Shown one piece after another: positions 1 through 6,324 of a stretch of 10,182 bases of DNA (its first letter is position 1; the number at the start of each line of letters is the position of its first letter). Origin of the DNA: Thermoprotei archaeon (GTDB lineage Archaea > Thermoproteota > Thermoprotei_A > Sulfolobales > Ignisphaeraceae); the NCBI GenBank assembly GCA_003661775.1, contig QMWT01000031.1:1-10182 (forward strand), in the 5' to 3' direction. Made by a program: the position numbers and the translations under genes. The notes beneath the pieces are model-generated. The model did no database searches. It saw only the letters and a program-made list of their open reading frames with translations, and was not told the origin of the DNA.

Positions 1-546
1 ATTATCACCCACGCTTAGCATGAGCTTCGCAGGGCGTAGGAGGTAGTAGTAGTTACTCGAGTTTTTGAGACACCCAGTTGCATCGGGAGTCAACACTGCG
101 TCAACGACGTGCTTTAGACCAGTGTGTTCAACTATGCACCTCTGGTACTTCCATAGGCCGTTTGTTGCTATGACTATATGGTATCCGCTAGACGCAAGCT
201 CTTCCAGAATCTCGACAGCGTTGTCCAACACCTCTGCTTTATGGCAGTTCTCCAAGTGGAGCTCTAGTAGATTCACGTTTTTAGGATACCCGAGGTCCCT
301 CACTACACATTTCATCAGAAAATCCCAGTCGTAGGCAAGAAGCGGGTTCTTAACGATGTACTCTAGATGTTTCTTTATCAGGAGTCTTCTCACGTAGTCT
401 GGCTCTAAGCCCAGGTGGTCAGACATCTCGCGATATACAACTGGGAATACATACTTATTCATAGGATTGATCACGAGTGTGTTGTCGAGGTCTATGTAGA
501 TCCTGCTATCCGGACTAGCCCAAGTATTAGAGCTTCCGCTACGCAT
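1..546 (-). CDS. HAD-superfamily hydrolase, C-terminus cut by window edge
   Basis: The leftward frame is open from ATG at 546 to base 1 (182 codons, no stop), so the 3' end is missing. It carries the HAD phosphatase signature. Motif I is DLDNTL, with nucleophile D19 and acid D21. An alpha-helical cap follows (about residues 30-105). Motif II is ATNG with T128, a candidate motif III lysine is K161, and motif IV starts at SVGD with D181 just at the edge. The order and spacing fit a soluble cytoplasmic HAD phosphatase of the YjjG/PGP-like type; the substrate cannot be read from sequence. An in-frame GTG at 564 is an alternative start, but its nearest purine-rich tract (GGGAGGT) is 12 bases away. 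I chose the ATG, which lacks a Shine-Dalgarno and may be translated from a short leader. The gene is divergent from atpD. Confidence 0.85.
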   Translation of the reverse strand, partial: MRSGSSNTWASPDSRIYIDLDNTLVINPMNKYVFPVVYREMSDHLGLEPDYVRRLLIKKHLEYIVKNPLLAYDWDFLMKCVVRDLGYPKNVNLLELHLENCHKAEVLDNAVEILEELASSGYHIVIATNGLWKYQRCIVEHTGLKHVVDAVLTPDATGCLKNSSNYYYLLRPAKLMLSVGDN

Positions 547-596
547 TATGGGTACCCAGCACACCTTCGACCTAATACCTCCCTCTTCTTCCGAAG

Positions 597-630
597 CTGA
601 TATATTGTGGACGTGAGGGATAAAATTTCC
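597..630. promoter_or_regulatory. Divergent promoter region between HAD gene and atpD
   Basis: The 118-base gap between the divergent genes contains two AT-rich cores in otherwise mixed sequence: ATATATTG near 599-606 and ATAAAATTT near 620-628. The first could serve as the TATA box of the leftward HAD gene and the second as that of rightward atpD, at plausible distances from each start. Assignment is by eye only. Confidence 0.35.
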
Positions 631-650
631 TCCTTAACTATGAACGTGGT

Positions 651-658
651 GGAGGTGA
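651..658 (+). promoter_or_regulatory. Shine-Dalgarno of atpD
   Basis: GGAGGTGA lies six bases before TTG at 665. It fixes the TTG as the atpD start, which gives the usual subunit D length and N-terminus. Confidence 0.8.
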
Positions 659-664
659 AGAGAT

Positions 665-1294
665 TTGTCGCAGCAGGTGCTGAGGATCTCCAGGCCGACG
701 AAGCTTGAACTGATAAGGCTGCGTAGAAGGCTGGCTGTTGCTAGGAGGCTGCACAGAATTCTGAGGGATAGACTAACGATACTCATGCAGGAATTCCTGG
801 TAGTTCTGCGAAAACTCTACAATGAAAGGGAGCGGCTGCACAAATTACTTGAGGATGTCTATGCTGATTACAGACTTGCGGTCGCAATGCACGGTGTTGC
901 TGAGCTCCTAGCTACCATATCCCCCGCCTCTACAGATACGAAGGTCGTGGCCGCGTCTAGGAATGTTGCTGGGGTTCGCGTGCCTATGGTCGAGGTAGAG
1001 AACTACCCGCCGCGCAACCCCCTCGTACCTCCCTCACTCGTTCCACTGGAACTACGTAAGAGAGAAGTGCTTGACTCGTTGACACGGGTGGCAGAGCTCG
1101 AGAAGGAGCTCATACTGCTGGGCCGCGAGATGGAGAGAACCAAACGTAGGGTTAACATGCTTGAACATGTGCTGATACCGCGGATCGAAAGAACGATAAG
1201 GTATCTGATGATGAAGTTCGAGGAGCGCGAGCGTGAAGAGAAGGTGCGTCTTAAGAGGGTCAAAACTGTTCTTGCAAGGCGTAGAGGTGAGTAG
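665..1294 (+). CDS. atpD: A/V-type ATP synthase subunit D
   Basis: This is the central-stalk subunit of the archaeal A1AO ATP synthase. It forms the long coiled-coil axle that turns inside the A3B3 head, together with subunit F. At 209 residues it matches the family's usual length. The N-terminal helix has the typical PTKLELIRLRRRL segment (residues 11-23). The C-terminal helix has RRVNMLEHVLIPRIERTI (161-178), followed by a charged E-R-E-rich tail, both hallmarks of subunit D. Between them is the less regular, proline-rich middle (about 85-130). Translation starts at TTG behind GGAGGTGA. No other ATPase subunit is visible: the upstream neighbour is a divergent HAD gene and the downstream one a PHP phosphoesterase. 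The gene therefore seems separated from the A/B genes, at least locally. Charged residues dominate and there is no membrane segment, as expected for a soluble stalk component. Confidence 0.96.
   Translation: MSQQVLRISRPTKLELIRLRRRLAVARRLHRILRDRLTILMQEFLVVLRKLYNERERLHKLLEDVYADYRLAVAMHGVAELLATISPASTDTKVVAASRNVAGVRVPMVEVENYPPRNPLVPPSLVPLELRKREVLDSLTRVAELEKELILLGREMERTKRRVNMLEHVLIPRIERTIRYLMMKFEEREREEKVRLKRVKTVLARRRGE
1284..1290 (+). promoter_or_regulatory. Shine-Dalgarno-like sequence before the PHP gene
   Basis: GAGGTGA lies inside the last codons of atpD and six bases before TTC at 1297. The spacing is identical to that between the atpD Shine-Dalgarno and its TTG. It marks where the downstream PHP gene should start, although no standard start codon is present there. 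Confidence 0.5.
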
Positions 1295-1296
1295 AG

Positions 1297-1980
1297 TTCA
1301 CTGGATATAGAGCAGATCTCCATGTTCACACAAAGTACTCAGACGGAGTTTCACCACCGCGCGAAATCGTGAAGGTAGCCAAGAGCAGGGGTCTCCGCAT
1401 CCTTGCATTCACGGATCACGAGGATGTGAGAGGTTACTGGGAGGCTTTGGATTACTCGCGGGAGTTGGGGGTGGTGCTGATACCTGGAATGGAGGTTACG
1501 CTAAGAGAAGCACATGTACTTCTCCTGGGCGTTGATCCTCGTAACCCCCCGCAGCTCCCGGAGAATACGGACATTGCTGAATTTCTCGATAGGATACATT
1601 CTGAGAATATCGTGACGGTGCTCGCCCACCCCTTTAGTCGTGCGGGTATTTTCGCTTATCCTGTTGTGAAGAGGGTGGACGTGTTGAGGAAATTCGACCT
1701 TGTTGAAGTGTTGAACGGTAAGAGTTTGATGATAAGCAACGCTAGGGCTAACGAACTTGCTAGAAGGATAGGCAGACCTGGTGTTGCTGGAAGTGATGCA
1801 CATGTTGCTATGTATGTAGGGGCTGTGCGCACTATCGTCGAGGCGGAGTTCGTTCCCGAAGATGTAGATGAGGTTCTCGAGGGTTTGAGAAGAGGCAGGG
1901 TTTCGGTTGAGGGAAGAACCTCGCTTATGCAGATCGCGAAGCACTATGTTCAGGAGCTTCTCTGCCTCCTAGGGTTCTGA
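1297..1980 (+). CDS. PHP-domain metal-dependent phosphoesterase (start codon abnormal)
   Basis: This is a PHP-fold protein, predicted to be a metal-dependent phosphoesterase of the TrpH/YciV-like group in the cytoplasm; the substrate is unknown. Counting from TTC 1297 as residue 1, the metal ligands appear in order: DLHVHT with H9 and H11, FTDHED with D40 and H41, PGMEVT with E66, AHPF with H111, and GSDAH with D167 and H169. The set is complete and colinear. The frame is open back to a TGA at 1288 but has no ATG, GTG or TTG before GTG 1369. Starting at GTG 1369 (203 residues) would delete the HxH motif, so I place the start at TTC 1297, six bases after GAGGTGA, where a TTG would be expected. 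Either a non-standard start, a sequence error or a recent point mutation explains this. The gene lies two bases behind atpD and is probably co-transcribed with it. Its 3' end overlaps the MscS gene on the other strand. Confidence 0.85.
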   Translation, partial: FTGYRADLHVHTKYSDGVSPPREIVKVAKSRGLRILAFTDHEDVRGYWEALDYSRELGVVLIPGMEVTLREAHVLLLGVDPRNPPQLPENTDIAEFLDRIHSENIVTVLAHPFSRAGIFAYPVVKRVDVLRKFDLVEVLNGKSLMISNARANELARRIGRPGVAGSDAHVAMYVGAVRTIVEAEFVPEDVDEVLEGLRRGRVSVEGRTSLMQIAKHYVQELLCLLGF

Positions 1981-2824
1981 GCCACACTACACGCTGTGGG
2001 AATGGTATCTCTATACCTTCTCTATCCAGCGCTTCTTTGATCTGCTTAACGATATCCCTCTTGATCTCGTAGATCATCTTCGCGGGAACCCATGCCCACA
2101 CCTTAAGATTTACAGAGCTTTCGCCAAGGGAATCCACAAGGATCTTTGGCTCGGGCTCGGCCAGTACAAGTGGATGAGATTCGAGTACCCTGCGGATCGT
2201 GTTAACAGCTTTGCTTATATTGGAGCCGTAGGATATCCCTACGACTACCTCTATGCGTAGAGCGGTGGGCTTCGACAAGTTGTAGATCTTGCTGCTCATA
2301 AGCTTGCTGTTGGGTATCCTCACGATTTCGCCGCTTAGAAGCCTTATCCTGGCGGATAGGAAGCCCATGTCCTCAACAATCCCGAGATCCTCGTCGATCT
2401 TCACTACATCGCCTACACGTACAGAGCCCTCGGACATGAAGAAGAGCCCCGCGAAAAGCTCTCCTAAGCTCTGCTGCGCAGCTAGACCTACGACTAGACC
2501 CGCGAAACCTGTGGCCACCAAGAGCCCGGACATGTCAATTCCTAGTAGTGTGAGGGCTATGGCGGCACCTACAAAGACCACCGCGAATTTTATTCCTCGA
2601 GCAACAGTCTTGACCTTGCCCGGAGGGCTTGTCTTCTCCATAACCCGTGTAGTCAGCTTTACCAAGTACTTTGCGAGGAGGTAGCTCGCGAGAAGTATCA
2701 CCGAGGCGTACAGTATCTTTAGGAGAAGCTCTTCGTAGGTCACGACGAAGTTCCTCAGATCCTCAAAGATGTCGATAATAGCATTCTCCAGATTGTTCAT
2801 CAAAGCTGCGGCGTAGTAACTCAT
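1925..2824 (-). CDS. mscS: MscS-family mechanosensitive ion channel
   Basis: This is a small-conductance mechanosensitive channel, a membrane pore that opens under tension and releases solutes on osmotic downshock. The 299 residues give three membrane segments: TM1 about 33-55, TM2 about 77-97, and the glycine/alanine-rich pore helix TM3 about 99-130 (GFAGLVVGLAAQQSLGELFA). The beta domain follows, with VRVGDVVKI (135-143) and IRIPNSKL-type residues (VRIPNSKLMSSKIYN, 168-182). The alpha/beta cytoplasmic vestibule domain ends in EIPFPQRVVWL (272-282), the usual MscS C-terminal strand. About 17 further residues are unconserved and are encoded in the overlap with the PHP gene. The start ATG at 2824 is 11 bases after the DUF432 stop, so it is the last gene of the leftward operon. 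Size and topology are those of the short archaeal MscS type. Confidence 0.95.
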   Translation of the reverse strand: MSYYAAALMNNLENAIIDIFEDLRNFVVTYEELLLKILYASVILLASYLLAKYLVKLTTRVMEKTSPPGKVKTVARGIKFAVVFVGAAIALTLLGIDMSGLLVATGFAGLVVGLAAQQSLGELFAGLFFMSEGSVRVGDVVKIDEDLGIVEDMGFLSARIRLLSGEIVRIPNSKLMSSKIYNLSKPTALRIEVVVGISYGSNISKAVNTIRRVLESHPLVLAEPEPKILVDSLGESSVNLKVWAWVPAKMIYEIKRDIVKQIKEALDREGIEIPFPQRVVWLRTLGGREAPEHSASRSA

Positions 2825-2835
2825 GTCACTTCCGC

Positions 2836-3531
2836 CTAGTAACCGTACTTCATTATAAACGTTGTTATACGAGGTTTTTTACCGGGTATGGGTCTTGCCG
2901 AGGGGTTCGGCGGTTCTAACCCTGTAACAACCTCAGCGCTACGCCTATCCATGATGTTCATAGCTATGCCGCTCAGGTAAACCCTCCCTTCTATATCAAT
3001 ATACGTGTGTATTCCGCGTATAGGAGCTACAATCTTGTTGACCTTCACAGGCTTGCCACTATTATTGACAAGCCTTAGCTCTACAACCCCGCTAAGTTCA
3101 GATTCTTGCTCCTCGAGTTTTAGGCTTAGGTATCGACACAGCAATCCTTCGAGCGGAGACCCGTAGACAGCGTACTTCACTGGGCTACTCTGAACGATAT
3201 CCAGAAGCTTTCTTCCTACAAATACACCTACGGCTATGGGCATCCTAGTCTCGATGCTTATCTTTGCCTCTACGCCCAGGGCTATCGGGGGCTCCAGCCG
3301 GAGCATTAGAAAATCTGTTGCAAGAGGTCCGTGGATCGGAGGCAGTGGAAGGATCGAGATCTTATCGTGGCCAGCCGCTATGAGGAATTCACGCACGAGT
3401 GCGTTCCTGTGGAACTTCTTGTACACAACCCTGTGAGCGCTGAGAGGCTCGAACACGAGCCTATGCTCACCGTACTTGATAACCCAGGTTTCGGAGGGTA
3501 CGACCTCTCCGAAGTAGTTCGAGGTCTCCAT
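2836..3531 (-). CDS. DUF432 family archaeal protein
   Basis: This protein of unknown function resembles the archaeal DUF432 family. From ATG 3531 it is 231 residues. The recognisable stretch is MPIAVGVF (97-104) followed by SPVKYAVYGSPLEGLLCRYLS (116-136), with the K-Y-A-x-Y-G and C-R-Y pattern I associate with the family. The N-terminal part resembles a beta-rich domain with proline-rich LPLPPIHGP (61-69). No signal peptide or convincing membrane helix is visible, so it is probably cytoplasmic. The same frame is open further to ATG 3642, but that part lies inside tenA, is rich in C/S/T/W and looks non-coding. The ATG at 3531 is 13 bases after the tenA stop and has AGGTG about 10 bases upstream. 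Placement directly before mscS suggests a role linked to the channel, but that is inference only. Confidence 0.82.
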   Translation of the reverse strand: METSNYFGEVVPSETWVIKYGEHRLVFEPLSAHRVVYKKFHRNALVREFLIAAGHDKISILPLPPIHGPLATDFLMLRLEPPIALGVEAKISIETRMPIAVGVFVGRKLLDIVQSSPVKYAVYGSPLEGLLCRYLSLKLEEQESELSGVVELRLVNNSGKPVKVNKIVAPIRGIHTYIDIEGRVYLSGIAMNIMDRRSAEVVTGLEPPNPSARPIPGKKPRITTFIMKYGY

Positions 3532-3544
3532 AGTTTTTCTGCAC

Positions 3545-4228
3545 CTATATAGGCCAGCGCTCCATGCGGTATGCCGCGTCCCAGAACATGTACTCGTACT
3601 TGCTCCCCAGAACGAATATATCCTTGAGTTTCTCAGCATCATCCGATGTGCACTTGCTGTCTAGAAGCCTTCTCATCCTCGAGACGATCCCCCTGTACTC
3701 GGGTGATAAATACACCGATGCCCAGTCAACATACACCTTGACGGGGTTCTTCCCGAGCTTATCCCTGTGCACCTCAGCTATATCAGCGTAGCTCCAGAAG
3801 CACGGTAGAAACGATGCTATTGCCTGGCACGGAGTACCGCTGTAGCTAATAGCTAGGAGGAAGTTTACGTAGGCTACGTTTGTCGGTGTCGGAGAGGCCC
3901 TCATAGCATCATCTAGGCTTAAACCAAGTCTCTTCAGAAGCTCTTCATAGCTCTTCATCTCGGTGGAAGCCTCCATGTACGCCAGCTCCAGAAGCTCTCT
4001 AGAAATTTCATAGCTACTCTTCGCAGCTGCTATCGCCAGCGCCTTCATCAAGCCTAGTAGGTAGTTGTAGTCCTGCAGAACATAGAACTTGAACTTGTCC
4101 ATGGGGAGAGTCCCCTCGAAGAGCTCAACTACGAAGGGATGGTTGAAGATGGCTTTCCACACACCATCAGCCTCTCTCCTCAGAACGCTGCTGAGCACCG
4201 CGGATACCCCGTGCCTACACCTTGTCAT
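3545..4228 (-). CDS. tenA: TenA family thiaminase II / aminopyrimidine aminohydrolase
   Basis: TenA enzymes hydrolyse aminomethyl-pyrimidine from degraded thiamin to the HMP pyrimidine, feeding thiamin salvage in the cytoplasm. The 227-residue, all-helical sequence matches the family length. Catalytic positions known from Bacillus subtilis TenA can be placed: QDYNYL with D53 and Y56, LPCFWSY with nucleophile C143 and Y147, and KYEYMFWDAAY near the C-terminus with E212. The cysteine makes it a TenA_C type rather than the cysteine-less TenA_E type. The start ATG overlaps the upstream peptidase-like gene's TGA (ATGA), indicating translational coupling. No other thiamin gene is nearby, so the pathway assignment rests on the enzyme family alone, and archaeal homologues may accept other pyrimidines. 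Confidence 0.9.
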   Translation of the reverse strand: MTRCRHGVSAVLSSVLRREADGVWKAIFNHPFVVELFEGTLPMDKFKFYVLQDYNYLLGLMKALAIAAAKSSYEISRELLELAYMEASTEMKSYEELLKRLGLSLDDAMRASPTPTNVAYVNFLLAISYSGTPCQAIASFLPCFWSYADIAEVHRDKLGKNPVKVYVDWASVYLSPEYRGIVSRMRRLLDSKCTSDDAEKLKDIFVLGSKYEYMFWDAAYRMERWPI

Positions 4229-4662
4229 TGAAGCTCCTCTAAACCCTGCGGTTTCTTAGATAGGAGTCTGCACACCTCAAACAGCAAAGCTCTATCTACT
4301 CGCGACAACATCTTCCTGAACTGATTATAGCTACGCCAGAAAGCAGGGGTGTGAAACCTCAAACCACCACTAGCACTCGAAGGTATGTGCGCCAGCTCGT
4401 GCAGGATAACATCAATCTTCTTATCGCAGTTGAGCTTGAAGAAGTTCCTGTGCACAACCTCGATAACGTACAGGGGTTTCAGCGAGAACGCTTCCTGAAA
4501 TACGCGATGAAGCGCCCATATACGAGCATATGCATTGCTAGAACTTGTACTTAGAACCATACGCACGCGATCACTACATACACTCAGGTTTAGCACACCA
4601 CATAGTTTTCTAAGAGCATGTTCTCCTTCGCACCATCTGAAGTACCTCACCCTCCTGCCCAA
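4225..4662 (-). CDS. HExxH zinc metallopeptidase-like protein
   Basis: This small protein (145 residues) has a zincin motif, HELAH (H88, E89, H92), followed by IPSSASGGLRFH (93-104), where H104 is the likely third zinc ligand. The HELxHIP...SGGLRxH pattern resembles the putative metallopeptidase family known from archaea and from phage proteins. The real substrate is unknown, and a DNA-associated SprT-like role is only a possibility. There is no signal peptide or membrane helix; the N-terminus is basic with three cysteines (C11, C21, C29). I use the TTG start at 4662, preceded by GAGGTG seven bases away. Its stop overlaps the tenA start by four bases, so it heads the leftward operon with tenA, DUF432 and mscS. 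Confidence 0.75.
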   Translation of the reverse strand: MGRRVRYFRWCEGEHALRKLCGVLNLSVCSDRVRMVLSTSSSNAYARIWALHRVFQEAFSLKPLYVIEVVHRNFFKLNCDKKIDVILHELAHIPSSASGGLRFHTPAFWRSYNQFRKMLSRVDRALLFEVCRLLSKKPQGLEELQ

Positions 4663-4735
4663 CCCCAGCCACCTCTACACCGCATCTGCTAGGATAGAGG
4701 TTTTGAACTAGTTAATCAGACCCAGACTTAATCAC
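4663..4735. promoter_or_regulatory. Divergent intergenic promoter region
   Basis: This 73-base gap separates the leftward peptidase/tenA/DUF432/mscS operon from the rightward winged-helix regulator, so it must hold promoters for both. The AT-rich block TTTTGAACTAGTTAATC (4701-4717) is centred about 25 bases before the regulator's TTG and is the best TATA candidate. It is weak, and the element for the leftward side is unclear. Confidence 0.35.
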
Positions 4736-5467
4736 TTGCTCGCCACGCTGATTAGCTGGGAAGGTGATTTGCCTAGGGATAGGTACCAGAAGCATAGGAG
4801 TAATTTGGAGATAATGTTCACGATCCTTAGGTACGTTGCTCGGGAAGGTGAGGCGAAGAAGACCCATATCTTGTACCACGCGGGGCTCAATTCGAGAAGT
4901 CTCGAGAGGTTTCTGAAGAAGCTTGTTCAGAGCGATCTTCTGAAGATAGCTAAGAACGGGGGAAATATCTTCTACACTATTACTCCGCGTGGAAGAAGAA
5001 CTCTTGTCATCATGTCTAGGCTCATCACGCTGCTCTCCTCGGAAAAGGAGGTCTTGAAAGATATAGAGAAGGTTGTCAATGGTCTTGACGGTGCTAAGGT
5101 CGAGGTGCCCGGCGCGATTACAGGAGCATCAGGGCTTACGCACAGTTTCGACATGGTTATACACAGAGGGAAGAACGGTAAGGTCGTCGCGAAGATTATA
5201 GATCTCGAGGCGCTGTTGGAGGAAGCGGTGGACGAATTCTCACGCTTCTGCATAGCAGTTATGGACACAAGCGCCAAAGGTATAGTGTTCGCACCTTCAC
5301 ACATGCTCCCGCGGATAAGAACCTTGGCCAATTCACTGCAGAGTGCCTCCTCGGAACTAAGCATAGAGGTTGTGGGGTACGGTAATGATGACGAACTTAA
5401 GCACGTAGTAAGGACTGCCACCTTATCTAGGCTTAGGCATGTTGAAGACCAGCGCAAGGAGGCATAG
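4736..5467 (+). CDS. ArnR1-like winged-helix transcriptional regulator with unidentified C-terminal domain
   Basis: Residues about 20-92 form a winged helix of the archaeal HTH_45/ArnR1-like type. It begins with KHRSNLEIMFTILRYV, then KKTHILYHAGLNSRSLERFL (the helix-turn-helix), a wing ending in FYTITPRGRRTL. A helix at 93-116 may aid dimerisation. Residues about 135-220 form a second, alpha/beta-looking domain: SFDMVIHRGKNGKVVAKIID, a helix, then KGIVFAPSH and a final strand. I do not recognise it; the D139...V-x-K pattern is reminiscent of a degenerate restriction-endonuclease-like fold but lacks a clear acidic residue next to the lysine. TTG 4736 is the first start; TTG 4769 is a possible shorter one. 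The gene is on the same strand and 76 bases upstream of the secreted-subunit cluster, and may regulate it. Confidence 0.75.
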   Translation: MLATLISWEGDLPRDRYQKHRSNLEIMFTILRYVAREGEAKKTHILYHAGLNSRSLERFLKKLVQSDLLKIAKNGGNIFYTITPRGRRTLVIMSRLITLLSSEKEVLKDIEKVVNGLDGAKVEVPGAITGASGLTHSFDMVIHRGKNGKVVAKIIDLEALLEEAVDEFSRFCIAVMDTSAKGIVFAPSHMLPRIRTLANSLQSASSELSIEVVGYGNDDELKHVVRTATLSRLRHVEDQRKEA

Positions 5468-5543
5468 AGCTGAGATACGTAGCTTAGCTACACTACAACA
5501 ATCTACTCTCCACCATGATTAGAGACCGAGGATTGTAGAGACA

Positions 5544-6131
5544 GTGGGGGCACTAACAGTCAAGCTCATCTTACCGGCATCAGTACTACTCCTAGTACTC
5601 ATAGGTGCAGCCAGCGCTACGTGGAGCACCTCACTGAGCCTAGGAGTGAAGGTATCGGTAGGGTACAAAGACCCGGTAGTAGAGGCTGTGTGCCACAAAG
5701 TTGTGCACCGTTCATGTACCCATGAAGACGATGATCAGCACCTCAACAAGACCTGCAGTCAGGATCTACGTAGTGCTCCACACCGTAAGTCTGTGGTGAT
5801 CGAGGGGACTACGGGGAATTGCACACGGATTGTCATGGTCCTAGTTATGAAGGTAGTGAACAGAGGTACCATACCCGTAGAGATCGTGGGGTTCAACACT
5901 TTTTACAGACCCAGCACGGTGTCCCTGCACAGGAGGATCTTCGTAGTTCCTAAACCGAGTGTAGTCGTGGAACACCCCTGCCAAGTTCTCTCAGAGAACC
6001 TTTTTAGATACACTATGGAGGAACCAACAGTGTTGTTCCCAGAAGAGGAGATGTATTTCATAGTGGAGCAAGTCTTAGAGTCCTCCCCAGGCACACGGTT
6101 CAGCATCACCATAGAGCTTGTGTTTAGATAA
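5544..6131 (+). CDS. Secreted TasA/camelysin-like protein, divergent cysteine-rich member
   Basis: 195 residues. The N-terminus is a signal peptide with hydrophobic core 7-24 and a likely type I cleavage site ASA|TW after residue 25. The mature start TWSTSLSLGVKVSVGY parallels the two following proteins. The middle keeps the shared motif NRGTIPVEIVGF (106-117), and the end has EQVLESSPGTRFSITIEL (175-192), corresponding to VLQ-A-E-N-x-Y strands of the others. It lacks the terminal W-N-E motif and has five cysteines (50, 58, 71, 93, 146) and a basic/His-rich loop at 50-82. It also lacks the acidic character of its neighbours. GTG 5544 is the only start after the upstream in-frame TAG at 5520; no clear Shine-Dalgarno precedes it. 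It is probably extracellular, as a minor, tip or anchor subunit; that role is inference. Confidence 0.72.
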   Translation: MGALTVKLILPASVLLLVLIGAASATWSTSLSLGVKVSVGYKDPVVEAVCHKVVHRSCTHEDDDQHLNKTCSQDLRSAPHRKSVVIEGTTGNCTRIVMVLVMKVVNRGTIPVEIVGFNTFYRPSTVSLHRRIFVVPKPSVVVEHPCQVLSENLFRYTMEEPTVLFPEEEMYFIVEQVLESSPGTRFSITIELVFR

Positions 6132-6275
6132 TATATAGTAGAGCGCAGCTACACGCCGGAGCCCGAAGCCTAGCGAACATCTATTCTTAAGATCTTCAGT
6201 AAACCTACATAGAGCAGTGTACCTCCGCTACATAGCCACACAACCAACCTTCGCTCTGTAGCTTCCATGCCTTAT

Positions 6276-6283
6276 CTTTTATA
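6276..6283 (+). promoter_or_regulatory. TATA box of the second subunit gene
   Basis: CTTTTATA is the clearest archaeal TATA box in the window. It predicts transcription start near 6305, followed by a short leader containing AGGTGG (6314-6319) and GTG at 6325. Confidence 0.65.
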
Positions 6284-6313
6284 CACATGCTGCTGAATGA
6301 AGTGCCTGCAAGT

Positions 6314-6319
6314 AGGTGG
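6314..6319 (+). promoter_or_regulatory. Shine-Dalgarno deciding the start of the second subunit gene
   Basis: AGGTGG is five bases before GTG 6325. It includes the GTG at 6316, which is therefore part of the ribosome-binding site and not the start. Confidence 0.7.
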
Positions 6320-6324
6320 AAAAC

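Larger units (their letters stand above)
6132..6324 (+). promoter_or_regulatory. Intergenic region with own promoter for the second subunit gene
   Basis: This 193-base gap is the longest without a gene. No open frame with coding character, tRNA or repeat was seen. Its right end carries the TATA box and Shine-Dalgarno described separately, showing that the second subunit gene has its own promoter. Confidence 0.5.

Noticed and set aside
65..600. Two rightward open frames at 65-334 and 415-600
   Set aside because: They are antisense to the HAD hydrolase, whose motifs are clear on the other strand; their own translations show no family signal.
3532..3642. N-terminal extension of the DUF432 gene to ATG 3642
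   Set aside because: The extra 37 residues lie inside the tenA coding region, have an unlikely composition, and ATG 3531 has correct placement after the tenA stop.
5479..5491. GTAGC-TTA-GCTAC inverted repeat between the regulator and the first secreted protein
   Set aside because: The stem is only five base pairs with no following T tract; too short to call an operator or terminator.
6316..6324. GTG 6316 as start of the second subunit
   Set aside because: This GTG is part of the AGGTGG Shine-Dalgarno; GTG 6325 has proper spacing and gives a normal signal peptide.
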